Shown in pieces: positions 12,019 to 25,427 of a DNA stretch of 64,000 nt. Numbering within the stretch: the stretch's first letter is position 1; the number at the start of each line of letters is the position of its first letter. Source of the DNA: Omphiscola glabra (lineage: Eukaryota; Mollusca; Gastropoda; Lymnaeidae); NCBI GenBank assembly GCA_964017045.1, contig OZ024808.1, positions 1,637,666 to 1,701,665 on the forward strand, in the 5' to 3' direction. The notes under the pieces were generated by a model. That model worked only from the letters and a program-made list of their open reading frames with translations. It made no database searches and was not told the DNA's origin. The position numbers were made by a program, and so were the translations under genes.

Positions 12019-12909
12019 CCCTAGGGGGTCTTGAAACAAAACAACAGAAATTTGAGTGTTTTTTTACAAATCTTTATCTGATATGTTCAAAACTTTTATG
12101 TAACACTTTTCATTTTAAAAGTAAAAATTAATGTGGCCTGAAACAACTTTGCAAATGCTATCAAGTGATCTCATGGCTGTAATTTTGTAGCTACATGCAA
12201 GTATTATATATCTTCTTAAAGTTGATTGCATGCTCTTTATTTGATATTTGGTGTGTGTTTCAAGATATATTTGCTCAAATTGATTTATTATTTTATGCAA
12301 AAATTATTATTTTTAAGTCGACAAAAACGTCCAATGATAGCATTAAAATTGATATTTTATTAGCATATATTCAATATCACACTACATATTCAACATTTTA
12401 AAAATATAGACTTATAAATAAAGAAAAAACTTATGGCTATTATTTGTAGACAACAAATCATTTAAGGAAATATTGCCCCAAAAACATAAAATTGTATCAC
12501 AAACAAAGCCTGTGACATATGCTCTGACCTTTGACCCTTGTTTTGGTAACACACAATTACATTTTTTTGGTTATTGTAAGGAGTAGCGGTACATCATCAA
12601 AGATGTCCGATGTTCCTTAAATTGTTCATTAATTGCTACATTTTCTTGATGCTGATACAGTTCTTTGTATTTTGCATTGAGATACTTAAGAGTCTCCCAT
12701 TGAGATACATAAGAGTCTCCCAATTTTGCACAGCTTGTCTCCTTTATTTTCAGTATCAGAAACTTTTAGGAAACTCAATATGGCTTTTGAATATGTCACT
12801 AGTCATATTGGCCTTGCTCATAGTCCATCATATATGAGTATCCTGGACCACAGTCTTGTAAAATTAAGAGCTTGAATAAGTCCTTCATTCATAATAAATT
12901 CACTTAGTA
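12019..12909. other. AT-rich intergenic sequence
   Basis: No gene seen. Contains a direct repeat of TGAGATACWTAAGAGTCTCCC near 12679-12722. Confidence 0.4.
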
Positions 12910-13107
12910 CAGTGGTTCTCAACCTGTGGGTCGCGACCCCTTTGGGGGGTCGAACGATGCTTTCACAGGGGTCGCCTAAGACCATAGCAAAACACATATA
13001 CTCTACAGTTATGAAGTAGCAAGGAAAATAATTTTGTGGTTTGGAGTTGCCACAACATGAGGAACTATATGAAAGGGTTGCGGCATTAGGAAGGTTGAGA
13101 ACCACTG
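12910..13107. mobile_element. SPIN-like hAT MITE, 198 bp
   Basis: Begins CAGTGGTTCTCAACCTGTGG and ends AGGTTGAGAACCACTG. The interior has GTCGCCTAAGACCATAG and CCACAACATGAGGAAC, arranged as in the SPACE INVADERS (SPIN) hAT family. Flanks ACTTAGTA (12902-12909) and ACTCAGTA (13108-13115) form an 8-bp duplication with one mismatch. Non-autonomous. Confidence 0.85.
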
Positions 13108-13289
13108 ACTCAGTAGATAAACTCCTCATCAATGATGTTATGCCAACTTTTGAAAACAGAAAGTTTCCTCCGTCCATTGTCCTGAATGATCGATAACATA
13201 GAAGAAGTAGACATTGTGTACAAACAAATATATGCCATCGAATCTGTAGTAAAATAGAGTTTGAAAAAGTTTATATGCTTTGAAATCTC

Positions 13290-13539
13290 CTTATATCATC
13301 TCTTCTTTTAACATCAGGCAGTAGTGTGCTTTGTACCTCTTGTCTATATCATCTCTTCTTTTAACATCAGGCAGTAGTGTGGACCTCTGGACTATATCAT
13401 CTCTTGTTTTAACATCAGGCAGTAGTGTGGACCTCTTGTCTATATCATCTCTTCTTTTAACATCAGGCAGTAGTGTGGACCTCTGGTCTATATCATCTCT
13501 TCTTTTAACATCAGGCAGTAGTGTGGACCTCTGGTCTAA
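13290..13539. repeat. 48-bp minisatellite, about 5 copies
   Basis: Unit contains ATATCATCTCTTCTTTTAAC and CAGGCAGTAGTGTGGACC. The length is a multiple of three, which explains the ORF across it. Confidence 0.95.
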
Positions 13540-13867
13540 ATGCAGAAATCCACTGAGAGCCCAAACATCCCACAGTTATTATAATCATACTCATTGACAT
13601 CTGCCCTTCATAGATGCTGTCAAAATATTTTTTTTTAAAGTACCGGTATTTATTGTTAAGGTCAAATAAAAAATTTACAATCTAAATAAAAAGATTTCAA
13701 AATAGAAATCAAGCCAAAATTACTTTGACTTCAACTTTTCATTAAAAGGGAACACATCTGATTGTTTACAAAATAGTTGCCTTGGATACGACATTGTTTA
13801 TTTATGATGTCATATGATATTTGCAGAAACAAATGAATACAATGCAAACCCTTTCTTTTACTCTTTC

Positions 13868-14053
13868 ATGTTTACTATTCAATACATTTTTATGTTTGTC
13901 TATTCAATACATTTTTATGTTTGTCTATTCAATACATTTTTATGTTTGTCTATTCAATACATTTTTATGTTTGTCTATTCAATACATTTTTATGTTTGTC
14001 TATTCAATACATTTTTATGTTTGTCTATTCAATACATTTTTATGTTTGTCTAC
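13868..14053. repeat. 25-bp minisatellite, about 7 copies
   Basis: Unit contains TCAATACATTTTTATGTTTG; copies are identical over most of the array. Confidence 0.95.
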
Positions 14054-14203
14054 ATTTCTAAGGGGAAGGAATTTTTTTTTTAATGTATATTTTGACATTT
14101 TTTAAATATTTTATTTTTAAAACTTTCTATGAGATAAACTATCTCATATACATAAGGCAATGAAAATGTCAGGTGAATATATCAAGTTACTATGTTTGAT
14201 TTC

Positions 14204-14411
14204 ATGACATATATTCCATTTAACATGTCATGTGATTTATTCCATTTAACATGTCATGTGATTTATTCCATTTAACATGTCATGTGATTTATTCCATTTA
14301 ACATGTCATGTGATTTATTCCAATTAACATGTCATGTGATTTATTCCATTTAACATGTCATGTGATTTATTCCATTTAACATGTCATGGGATTTATTCCA
14401 TTTAACATGTT
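14204..14411. repeat. 26-bp minisatellite, 8 copies
   Basis: Unit contains CATGTCATGTGATTTATTCC, nearly identical copies. Confidence 0.95.
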
Positions 14412-14835
14412 ATTACCAGTAATTAGTTAGTGATTTAAATGTAGGTGTGTAACTTAGTGAAATGGCTACTATACACATACTTTTTTGTTTCTTTTATTGA
14501 TTGTGGCCAGTGATGGAAAAGCAAAGTGCAATACAAAGTCCATATTTTCTAATGGGCCACCATCAAGGCATCACTAGTGCATGCTCACTCTGACTTACAC
14601 ATATTCTGTTTATTTGATTCACTGCTTGGTCACACTCCATTTTCTTTGTGTTATGTTCACTATCTCATTCTCATCTAGACTTATTTTATTTATTAGACGT
14701 GTTCCTTAATTTAGTAAATTTAAAATGTGTTTTTGGTTTGACAGCCTCTTCCTTCAAGCAGCCATTGACTAAGACAACCATGTTTTTCCAGCAGGCATTG
14801 CACTGGACTTGTGGGTTTGTGTTCAGTAATGATTG

Positions 14836-14966
14836 ATTTGAGACAAATGCTGGGTAGGCTGGTCTCATTATGCAGTGGAAATGATTTGAGACAGGTGCAG
14901 GGTAGGCTGGTCTCATTATGCGGTGGTGATGATTTGGGATGGATGCGGGGTAGGCTGGTTTCATCG
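14836..14966. repeat. About 48-bp tandem repeat, 3 copies
   Basis: Unit contains GGGTAGGCTGGTCTCATTAT. It ends shortly before a run of about 16 G. Confidence 0.85.
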
Positions 14967-14979
14967 CTTGGGGGGGGGG

Positions 14980-17900
14980 GGGGGGAGTAATGGGGTTGTT
15001 TGATTTTGATTACAATTTAATTGTTTCCTGCTTATTTTTTGAATTGTAGGATGTAAAAAAATAAAGTTTGAAAACTAAGAATGTGTTTTGTATTTGGTGT
15101 GCACGTCGTGTTTTTTTTTGGGGTGGGGGTTGCTTCCCTTGGTTTTAGCTTGGGTGGCCTCCCCTTTTTTTAATAATTTTTTTCGATCCAGATTTATTCT
15201 TTTGATGGGTGGTGTTTTCCTGCAGGGGGTCTCCTTTCCCCCATGTCGCAATTTCGTTTATTTTGGGTGTGATGGGATTCGGGCCTGCTGATTTGCCCTT
15301 ATATTTCCATCCACCCCTACCACCTACCCCGCAAATTTTGAAGATAATTTTAGAAGATGGTCAGTTTTGATAGGTGTTTGAAAATTTGCATATACAAATT
15401 TCGATTGCTAATATAAAATAAGCAATAGCATATATATGGGGTATTATATGTATTTATAGTTTAAAACAAATATTTAATCATTATAATGTAATCAGAATGC
15501 CGGTATGTTAATTGCATATGCCTCTCTAATAAATATATGCATATAAAATTAATTAAATATATGGCTGTGTTATCTTTCTTCTTTATTTCCCCTGCTTTTC
15601 ATCATCACAAAGTTACAGTCCATAAAGTTATTAATTTAGAAAGAAAACGTTTCACGACATGAACTTGGTCTTGTTTAGCACAACTGATACAAACTCTAAG
15701 TCTAAGCATTAAGGTTCAAGCGTACAATTAACGGGATAGTAAAATTTGCAAAAAATTATTACAAAGTAAGTGGTCAGTAAGGTCCATCCTTTCAATTTAC
15801 ATTTTCGAAAATGACAGTAGGAAATCACCTTTTACAATTCTTACGGTAAAAATGAGGCTGTCGTTTTTTGTTTTTTTTAAATCAAAAAGATTGAATTCAT
15901 AAGGTCAAAGGGAGGCTATCGTGAAAATGTTTTTCTTTAATCTTAATATTGAAACAGTTATTCCCCATTTAATTGAGTCTTTTTTATTTTAAGAGTTAAA
16001 TTTTTCTGTGCGAGAGTTATTTCCCTTAGACCATAAAATAATTTGCTTCTAATATTTTTTTTCTCGGTTATCTCTCTTTGAACACACTTTTTTTTAATAT
16101 TCATAAATATGAATTTCTAGATTTTAAATAAACCCCAATTTAAATCAATGGTAAGGGGCGCAAATGTATAAAATTTTAAAATAATTAATTCGGGACAATT
16201 TATTGCAATTATATTTTACTCTACTACCTGCTATTTTGTATTTAATAAATTAATGGTTTAAACTTTATATAATGGTAAAAATTGGAATCAGAATCTTTTT
16301 ACAAATATCTTCTCCTCACATAATAACAATGATGACAAGAATTTATTAAAACCTTAGTGTCATTTATTTAAGTAGTTGTACAGAAAGTGGTTTGATATTT
16401 TTCTTATTTGTTCAATGGCCGCTAATATTAGTTACTCAAATGTAATTATTAGTAGCATTCTAAAAGTAAACTGTGAGTTAATGTTGTTTGTCAAGGTTTA
16501 TTTCCTTATCCCTGATCTTAAACAAGATCTTAATTTTCACAGCTGGACTTAGCAGCAGGAGTGAACTTAACACGCTCCTTACTGCATTAGAAAACTTTTC
16601 ATGAATGAATTAAAATTAATGCAAGAGGTCAAATTTTTTTAAAAAGTGAGTATGTCATACAATAAAAATTTATTGCCACTAACTTTAAACTTCATAAGAT
16701 AATAGTAGAGAACCACTGCTAAGAATTTTTTCTGGGGTTGGATAGGATCTTAGCATGTATCTACATATAAGTATTTATATATATATACGTACGGGTAGCT
16801 TTAAAGCTTGTGAATAATTATGCAAATGTTCCTTTCTATTTGTCTTTTTTTAAAATTTAGTCTTAAACAAACAAATTTGATTGATTCATAAATGCAGAGT
16901 TTAAAGTTATAAATGCTCACTACCCTTAATTTTAACAAATATAAAAATTTAAATTAGTATCGGGTAAAACAGTTATGTAACAAAATGAATGAAAAAAGTC
17001 CAAGCTTCATTTTCCATAAGATTGACAAAGTTTTGATTGTTACAACATCCAACATAACACAACAATTGAGAACAAAGTCAATAAAAACAACCAAACAAAT
17101 TGATTAGTAATCTTATCATTTTATTATATCATTCATGTCAGTTATTCAAGAGAAACATTGGAAAACTCTTTCACTTGCAAATGCCAATTTTTCTACATTC
17201 CATTAGCAACTGATAAAATAAAATTAAACCTCACTTTCATCTATAAATCACAACCAGCATTGGCTGCCTATAGACATTTGTTAAATTTAGGTCAGTTATA
17301 AATATTTGTTTTACTTTTTAAAATGTTTACTGAGAATAATCAAACATGAGAGGAGTATTTTATCAAACTCACTTATGTTGAAATACAAGAATTTCATGAA
17401 AATATGACAGGGTAAAAATTGAATGTTGAAGTGTATGTATATTTACACCATAAACAATGTCATATTTATTATAATTTTGTAACTGGAACAATATCTTGCA
17501 TTTTCTTTGTACACATCCATTACAACAAATAAATTTAATTTTTTCACCAATGTTTTTACTACATAAAAATGACTGCCAAATCAGGAGTTACTGAACCAGT
17601 TAAGTAAAATAAGAAATTTGGGTTATTGAATAAATTGTATAATATATTATCAGGCTGTTTACTTGAGATTTGTGCTCATGAAATAACAAGAAGAAAGATG
17701 AGAAAATATGCCACACAGCACAGCAACGTCTAGAGTTAAATTGGACATCATGTCAGAGTTTTTTCAGATGTTCTCAAACCTAGAAGAATAGGGACAAAGC
17801 CAGACATTAAGATACAGTCACGACATGGTCTTTAATAAATATATGTTAAAGTATTTAAGTTTTTATCATGCAGGAATCAAAGTTTAGCTTTTTAAGAATG

Positions 17901-18170
17901 GTTTTTAATTTTTAACAGAAAATAAAGTAAAAAATTTAAGTGTGAATATTTCTTTAAAACAGTATAGACTTCGAATAAAAATTGAAGCTAACATCAGATG
18001 GTGAAGAGTCAGTTTTCCATTGCATCTAACAGTAGTTGTTGAAGGGTCATCCATTATTTTCGCGGCCCATGGTTTGTAATCGTGTCATCTATAGAAGAAG
18101 CTATAAATAAAAAAACAATTTGAAAAAATTACATTTGAAGATATAAATAAAAGTTTATGAAAACAGAATA
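14980..18170. other. Long AT-rich stretch without genes or arrays
   Basis: About 3.2 kb of AT-rich, largely unique-looking sequence, the longest array-free stretch in the window. I found no exon with family resemblance and no transposon end. Confidence 0.45.
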
Positions 18171-18173
<3 letters not shown>

Positions 18174-18205
<32 letters not shown>

Positions 18206-18230
18206 TGTGTGTGTGTGTACATATATATAT
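18174..18230. repeat. AT/GT microsatellite
   Basis: (AT)n followed by (GT)n and (AT)n. Confidence 0.95.
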
Positions 18231-18243
18231 AATTAAGCCATTA

Positions 18244-18865
18244 TGATTAGAAACCAGACTTTTGAAAAAGTAAATCAATTCAAATACCTATGATCTTTAT
18301 TCAATGAAAGAAAGAAATAAAAGAAAGAATATCAGCCGGAAACAGGGCATACGTCTTTAGACAGAAAATACTCAAAAATAAAAACTTTACAAGAAAAACA
18401 AAGAAAACTATTTATAAAACTATAATCAAACCAGTTGTAAGATATGCAAGTGAAATTTGGACCCTAACAAAAACGGCAGAAAACCTATTAAAAAAAATGT
18501 GAGAAAAAAGAACCCAGGTAAATGTATGGACCAACAAAGGATGAATATGGATGGAGAATACGTACCAACAAGGAATTGTACAGTCTATATCAGGATCCAA
18601 CAATAGTAGCAGAAATAAAAAAGGGCAGGCTACACTGGGCAGGACACTTAGAGAGAATGCAAAATGACAGAGGAGTGAAGAGGGTGCATCACCAAAACCT
18701 TACAGAAAAACGACTCAAAGGCAGACCTAGGTTTAGATGGATGGATGATGTGGAATCCAAGCATAGACAAGAAAGCATCAGTTAGGTCTGAGTGGAAGGA
18801 AATAGAGAGGCAGGCCAAAGCCCTAAATGGGCTGTAGCGTCACAGGAAAGGATATATATATATAC
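18244..18865 (+). mobile_element. LINE fragment, C-terminal end of reverse-transcriptase ORF, frameshifted
   Basis: Broken frames read KVNQFKYL, then WRIRTNKELYSLYQDP, GRLHWAGHLERMQ, LKGRPRFRWMDDVE and QAKALNGL. This order (thumb region, W-R-N-EL-Y, RLxWAGHxxRM, GRPRxRWxDDVE) is the usual C-terminal end of a non-LTR retrotransposon polyprotein. Stops and a frame change near 18785 show it is dead. It sits between two AT-rich microsatellites; the trailing one may be its 3' tail. Clade not resolved. Confidence 0.8.
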
Positions 18866-18954
18866 TGTTTCTATTTAAATATATTGTTTAAATCAAAATC
18901 AAAACAAGTTTTTAAAATTTTGTATTTTCAAAACTGACCTAACATGACCCATTC

Positions 18955-19080
18955 TTGTCCATTACCAAGCCAAGGGATCACTTCAGATATAAATATCTGC
19001 TGACCAAGCCAAGAACCCACTTCAGATATAGATATCTGCTGACCAAGCCAAGAGATCACTTCAGACACAGATCTCTGCTA
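18955..19080. repeat. 39-bp tandem repeat, 3 copies
   Basis: Unit contains ACCAAGCCAAGAGATCACTT and ATATCTGCTG. Confidence 0.9.
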
Positions 19081-19195
19081 CCATGTAGCATTCCATTCCC
19101 TTCTAGAAATAACTGTTGGATGAGAAAAAAGAAAGGATGTATTTTAAAATGTGTTTTTTAAAAATAATTTCAATAAATTTAAAATTTGTTAAAAC

Positions 19196-19343
19196 GTTTG
19201 GTCAAGCTAATGGGCAGTTAGTGTGGTGGTCAAGCTAATGGCAAGTTAGTGTGGTGGTCAAGCTAATTGGCAGTTAGTGTGGTGTTCAAGCTAATGGCTA
19301 GTTAGTGTAGTGGTCAAGCTAATGGTCAATTAGTGTGGTGTTC
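19196..19343. repeat. About 29-bp tandem repeat, 5 copies
   Basis: Unit contains GGTCAAGCTAATGGCAGTTA with small length differences between copies. Confidence 0.9.
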
Positions 19344-19349
19344 TACCTA

Positions 19350-20660
19350 CCAAATAATAATAATAAGAAATTTATTTTTATTTTTGCCTCAATAATTTGT
19401 TACAAATAATTGTTCCTATAAAGTTGAGTTAATGAGTTGGCCAAAACAATACTGTTTAATAATTATAATTTTTTTTTACAAAAAAATATTCAATTTAAAA
19501 AAAACATCTTCTATAATCCCAAAATCAGTAATATAACATTTTAATGAATGAACAAAATAAATGAACAAATTACAATTGTAAATAAGTTTTGAAATCCCAA
19601 GAGTCACACAGTAAATTTTCTGAAACTTTTTAATTGTAGTATTAAAATATAAAAAGTTGATAATCCTTATATTGGCTAAATGTAACCAACCGACAATACA
19701 TGAATTAATGGCACACTCAACCTGGCATTGTTCAATTGTTAGTAAATATAAAATCAGATATACCTAATGATGGTAAACTTGACATGATGGTTAACTTGAA
19801 ACATCTAGACAAGACTCCACTTCAAGACTCATTTCTGTGTTCACATGTTAACATCAATTTCAAATGCCTTCTGGAAGAAACTGTATTCCTGTAGAGACCA
19901 CCCAAAAGTAATACATTTATTTACAAAAATAAAGTTGATAGAAGATAGACTTTTACAGTGCACAGTGTTATGACAAAAATCTTTATTAGTTTTTAAAACC
20001 AATTTTATTGCAGTTGAATAAAGACACCAGAGCAATATTTTGTGTGCAATGAAGAAAAGAAAGAACATTCACTGATTGTCTTAGACTTAGCACACAAAGT
20101 AAATAGGTTGGTCATGCATTACTTTGTACTGGATGGCTTGCCATTTACAAGGGTTTATTTACTTATTAATATTTAGTTGGACTTAATGGTCATAGATTCC
20201 AGGGGTCAGACTAAGCTGGGGCCAAAAATAGACTACATGTTCTCCAAACAGAAATGAATTCAGTTTATGAAGTTGTGGGTGTTTAGAATATTAAATCAAT
20301 AAATAAAAAATTATTAGTAGTATTATATTATATAGTATAGTTTATAGCATAACATAGGGTTACCAGATGTCTGTATTTAGTACTGACAGTTTGTATTTTT
20401 GAACATTTCTTGTTAACCTAAGCCTTACTGCTGTACCTGAATAAAACTGTGTGAGACTATCTGCCCATGTAAATGAAAACTTCCCAGGGAAAATTGTTGA
20501 CAGCAATCTCTTTGATAAGTTAACTTATGTGAAACAACTTTTTCACCTGTTAAGCTGGAAGAATGGAACTCGCAAAACATTTCTGTAGAGCAATTAAGTG
20601 AGTGCAAATATTTCAACATTTTAAAGCAAATTATATATTTTCTGTAAAATTGCAACTACT
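19350..20660. other. AT-rich intergenic sequence
   Basis: No gene supported. It leads into the possible transposase remnant at 20678. Confidence 0.4.
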
Positions 20661-20677
20661 GCTTGAGTTTTCATTCA

Positions 20678-20800
20678 GCCTTCCTGGCACAACAAGCACC
20701 TGTGGATCGAGCATTCTCTCAGGTAAATATCTGAGAAATCGCAGATGAAAGTAATATGACTCTGAGAGATATTTTGATTGTTCGGTAACATTGATCTAAC
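20678..20800 (+). pseudogene. Possible hAT transposase C-terminal remnant
   Basis: The frame from 20678 reads AFLAQQAPVDRAFSQVNI, then a stop and EIADESNMTLRDILIV. This resembles the hAT dimerisation motif (SxPxERxFSxAG, then a leucine-rich segment). The stop shows decay. Short and weak; the call rests on the motif alone. Confidence 0.3.
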
Positions 20801-22085
20801 ATGTCCTGAATTTTATGATAAGCTTCTTGAGTCTTGAGAATTTGTTAAAAGTAAAAGCTATTCATCATATTCATGGGTCTGCAAAATATTCACAATGGTG
20901 GACAGAAGGATATTAGAAATCATTTACAACACCTTTTGTTGTTTTTGTCCTCCACCTTCCTGCACTGTTATGCTGTGACTGTAAGCCTTTGTGTCCGTAC
21001 GTGACTTCCCCTGTGAATTTTAAATATAATAAATTCGCATTTTTAATCAACATGTTCCTAATTAAATAGACAAAACTTCTTACAGTAAAGTCACTAAAGA
21101 GAATAACGTCAATGCACTGGGGCAGAGGGGGGTGGGGGGGGGGACTTTTTGTCATTTTATAAAGGGGTGGCATTTTCGGATAACTGCAGACTTTTTATAG
21201 TGGAAAGGGGTGGCAAAATTTTTGTCCCAGCTAATGTTCACCCCCTGTCACCTACACATTCCAACTATATATACACAATTAAAGAAAAATTATAATAGTA
21301 TATTAATTGTCACTTCAAGAAACTCATCATAAATACTAACATTCATTTCTGTAGTTAAAAAATTACCGACATTGTTGTTTTGATTAGGAAAAAGGGGGGG
21401 GGGCAGAAATGGAGGGCGCTTTGGCTTCCGAGTAAAGTGGGGAGGGGTGGTCAGAAAATTTAATGCGTGGAGCGGACATTTCAGATTTCCACCGGGGGGG
21501 GGGGGGGGGTATTTTCTATCAGTGAAAAAATTAGGCATTATGGCACACGGTGTCGTACATAGCCTGAATACATTGTGGTGCACCCCAGGGTGTTCTTTAG
21601 GTCCCAGCTTAGTTTCACCCCGTACTGTCACAGTGTCGGTGATCACGGTAAAAGGAGGGGGGGGGGGTGAACGCAGAAATCGAGGGAGTTTAGGGCTCCC
21701 GAGTGAAAACGAGGGCGTGGTCTGGAGAGGGGGGGGGTCCGGAGTGGGGGCTTATTGAGCCCCACCCCAGATTTTTTTGTTGATAAATTCAAAATGCAGT
21801 GATGCATTATTTTCTGCATAAACTTTGACTTATTTCTGTTCACACTTAAACGATGTACACTAAGCTAACACAATATATCGACGCTCTTCGTTGCTTCTAG
21901 CTCAACGTTGTCATTTTCATTTGATTACAAACTAGTCACGATATCAACGCTCTTCTTAAACTGGACACGATTAAGACGTGTCTTGTAAGGCTGAAGTTTG
22001 AATAACTGGACTGTTGTCTCCAGAGAAACTGTGGGTCAGAGATTATATTATAGAATTTAAAGTACGGAAACAATCTTATGTGTTT
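20801..22085. other. Intergenic sequence with many poly-G tracts
   Basis: At least five runs of 7-18 G lie between 21125 and 21740, on a background resembling degraded repeat. ORFs here are proline/glycine-rich artefacts. No gene seen. Confidence 0.5.
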
Positions 22086-22089
22086 AAAG

Positions 22090-22228
22090 CAGCGGTTCTC
22101 AACCTGTGGTTCGCGACCCCTTTGAGGGTCGAAAGAAACTTTCCCAGGTGTCGCCCAAGACCATCGGAAAACACATATACAGTTACGAAGTAGCAACGAA
22201 AATAATTTTGTGGTTGGGGGTCGCCTAT
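22090..22228. mobile_element. SPIN-like hAT MITE, 3'-truncated
   Basis: Begins CAGCGGTTCTCAACCTGTGG and contains GTCGCCCAAGACCATCGG and AAAATAATTTTGTGGTTGGG. The right terminal repeat is missing; the sequence runs into non-homologous DNA about 75 bp before a 54-bp minisatellite. Confidence 0.75.
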
Positions 22229-22302
22229 GAAAACTTTCAAACTAAAATATTATTTGAAGCTATATGTTTATATGGAAACATTTCTGTACATGTTAGGCCC
22301 AT

Positions 22303-22975
22303 TGTATGAGAGTCAGACCATTTCAATATATGGCTGGCTCCACAAGGTGCTGTTTGTGTATGAGAGTCAGACCATTTCAATATATGGCTGGCTCCACAAG
22401 GTGCTATTTGTGTATGAGAGTCAGACCATTTCAATATATCACAAGGTGCTATTTGTGCATGAGAGTCAGACCATTTCAATATACGGCTGACTCCACAAGG
22501 TGCTATTTGTGTATGAGAGTCAGACCATTTCAATATATGGCTGACTCCACAAGGTGCTATTTGTGCACGAGAGTTAGACCATTTCAATATATGGCTGACT
22601 CCACAAGGTGCTATTTGTGTATGAGAGTCAGACCATTTCAATATATCACAAGGTGCTAGTTGTGCATGAGAGTCAGACCATTTCGATTTATGGCTGGCTC
22701 CACAAGGTGCTATTTGTGCATGAGAGTCAGACCATTTCGATTTATGGCTGGCTCCACAAGGTGCTATTTGTGAATGAGAGTCAGACCATTTCGATATATG
22801 GCTGCCTCCACAAGGTGCTACCAGTGAATGAGAGTCAGACTATTTCAACATATGACTGACTCCACAAGGTGCTATTTGTGAATGAGAGTCAGACCAACAT
22901 ATGACTGACTCCTCAATGTGCTATCTGTGAATGAGAGTCAGACCAACATATGGCTAACTCATCAAGGTGCTATTT
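22303..22975. repeat. 54-bp minisatellite, about 12-13 copies with shortened variants
   Basis: Unit contains ATGAGAGTCAGACCATTTCA and CCACAAGGTGCTATTTGTG. Some copies lack the GGCTGGCTCC block, giving about 37-bp units at 22440 and 22645. Copies decay toward the right end. Confidence 0.95.
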
Positions 22976-23095
22976 GTACATCTACTTAAATGGAAAAAGG
23001 AAACAAAAAACATTGCTGAATACATGATAATTTTTTTTATTAACATAAATTTTTTAAAATGTACACTTTAAATACATTGCATTAACTTTGAGCCC

Positions 23096-23285
23096 AATGC
23101 ACAATCCAGTCAGCTTGTACATAAATGTGTGTACTTGAAGGGGAATCAGTCCAGTCAGCTTGTACATAAATGTGTGTACTTGAAGGGGAATCAGTCCAGT
23201 CAGCTTGTACATAAATGTGTGTACTTGAAGGGGAATCAGTCCAGTCAGCTTGTACATAAATGTGTGTACTTGAGTGGGAATCAGC
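23096..23285. repeat. 45-bp minisatellite, 4 copies
   Basis: Unit contains CAGCTTGTACATAAATGTGT. Confidence 0.95.
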
Positions 23286-23427
23286 ATTGACTACTTACTA
23301 AACAGATGAATGGAATGAGCACAGCTAATACACGAATTCAAATCGTTTGGTCATCTGCACCAACATTAAATCATTGACTGAGTTGACCAACTACATCCAG
23401 GTGGATGAGAAACAAAGTAAACTGACC

Positions 23428-23800
23428 ACTGTCTAAATGACAGACTACTGACTGACAGACCACTGGCTAATTGACAGACTACTAAGTGACTGACCACTGG
23501 CTAATTGACAGACTACTGACTAAGTGACTGACCACTGACTAAGTGACAGACCACTGACTAAGTGACTGACCACTGGCTAATTGACAGACCACTGGCTAAG
23601 TGACAGACCACTGACTAAGTGACTGACCACTGGCTAATTGACAGACCACTGGCTAAGTGACTGACCACTGGCTAAGTGACTGACCACTGGCTAAGTGACT
23701 GATAACTGGCTAAGTGACAGACCACTGGCTAAGTGACTGACCACTGGCTAAGTGACTGACCACTGGCTAAGTGACTGACCATTGGCAAAGTGACAGACCA
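23428..23800. repeat. 19-bp minisatellite, about 20 copies
   Basis: Unit GGCTAAGTGACTGACCACT with CAGACC/CTGACC and AATTGAC/AAGTGAC variants that alternate in a higher-order way at the left end. Confidence 0.93.
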
Positions 23801-23850
23801 CATAGCATAAAGTAAATAATAACCTTAATGACAAAGATACATCATCAACT

Positions 23851-23915
23851 ATCGAAACCACTTCCTGTCGAAACCACTTCCTGTCGATACCACTTCCTGT
23901 CGAAACCACTTCCTG
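23851..23915. repeat. 16-bp tandem repeat, 4 copies
   Basis: Unit CGAAACCACTTCCTGT. Confidence 0.95.
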
Positions 23916-23919
23916 TTCT

Positions 23920-25230
23920 TTAAACAATGCATAAAAGAAGAATTGTTGGATGATATATTGAAATATAAGGCTAAAAATAAGTCACAGTTAAGTTTGTAAT
24001 TAAAAAAAGACTTTTTGGTAAAGACACAAGACACAACAACCCTAAAATCATGACTTCTACCTTAGCTTCTAATTTTTTTCATAAACTAGTATTTCTCTGT
24101 ATTTCAAGATATATACTTTTTTTAAAAATCTAGAGCGGGCCAAAATAAAATATTATTGAACATCAAAACTCTGTCAGCACAAGGAAGTGGATTTTGCTAT
24201 TAAGATTATTTGAATAGTGAAGTTATTTCCGTTCATTTTTTAGACCATCAAAATAAATAATTTATAAGATGTTACAGAGATAAGATAAAATAATGGAAAT
24301 GTTTTTTGATTGCATCGTACATTTCCAGCACATAAATGAAACAATTTGAACACAAGACATCGACATTAAATTATTTCACTAGTGAAAAAAAGAACCATTC
24401 AGTGAACTCTCTTAGTGAATTCTCTTAGCCATATCAGGGACTTATTAGTTCTCATTAAGATTTGTGACTTCAGGGGGAGCACGCTGGTAAGTTCTTACAG
24501 ATTGGGGAACAAAAGAATTTTTATATCTTTATGTCCTCGCCCTGAGAGAAAGAATTTGTCCCGAACTGGCTGATCCTAAGTGTCTGTGATGTAGACAATC
24601 TGGACACAGCCGTTACAGATTATGAAAGCAAAATTTAAATAAGAAACAAAGAACTGTTTTAATTATTCAAAAAGGCCATTAGGTGTAAAATAGACTGCAC
24701 ATCACAACACACCAGTTCGTGATGTTGTAACTGTTTTGATGCAACAATGGAAAAGAGGACCGGCTCTATCGGTTGTTTTTGGCACAAAACTTATTCCCAT
24801 GCTTCATTTCTGACAATAAATCCACACATCCACCTACACATAGACATACAAATCCACCTACACATAGATATACAAACAAACCCACAATTATTACTTCATA
24901 AGCCAGTAATGTTATATTACAATCGCTACTATTGGGGGGATCTGTCACTCAAGTGTAGGCTACATAAATAGTTTTATAGCTTTTCTAAAACATAAATTTT
25001 CTTTCAAAGGATCGTGAAATGGTCAAATTAAATTTTAATTTGTGGCAGTCTTTTTTTTGTGTCTTGGGATAACATTAAACCACTTTTGTGTTGCGCTATA
25101 TTGTGTACCAAATTGGACAAGTGTATCCCAATTCAGTATGAATTTAAAAACTTCACAAGTTTTATATTCCATAGAGTTGGAAGGAGCATGGTTGGTATGC
25201 TAACTTTAGTCTTACTGAATGTGACCATTT
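23920..25230. other. Intergenic sequence without a recognised gene
   Basis: AT-rich. Short ATCCACCTACACATAGAYAT repeats lie near 24827-24875. No exon signature found. Confidence 0.4.
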
Positions 25231-25234
25231 AGAT

Positions 25235-25427
25235 CAGTGGTTCTCAACCTTCCTAATGCCACGACCCTTTATTACAGTTCCTCATGTTGTGGTGACCTCC
25301 CAACCATAGAATTATTTTCATAGCTACTTTATAAATATGTGTTTTCTGTTGGTCTTAGGTGACCCCTGTGTAAGGGTCGTTTGACCCCAAAAGGAGTCAC
25401 AATTCACAGGTTGAGTGAGAACTGCTG
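25235..25427. mobile_element. SPIN-like hAT MITE, 193 bp, perfect target duplication
   Basis: Begins CAGTGGTTCTCAACCTTCCT, with AATGCCACGACCC and CAGTTCCTCATGTTGTGGTG inside, and ends ACAGGTTGAGTGAGAACTGCTG-like. ATTTAGAT flanks both sides (25227-25234 and 25428-25435). The best-preserved of the SPIN-like copies at its ends. Confidence 0.88.
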
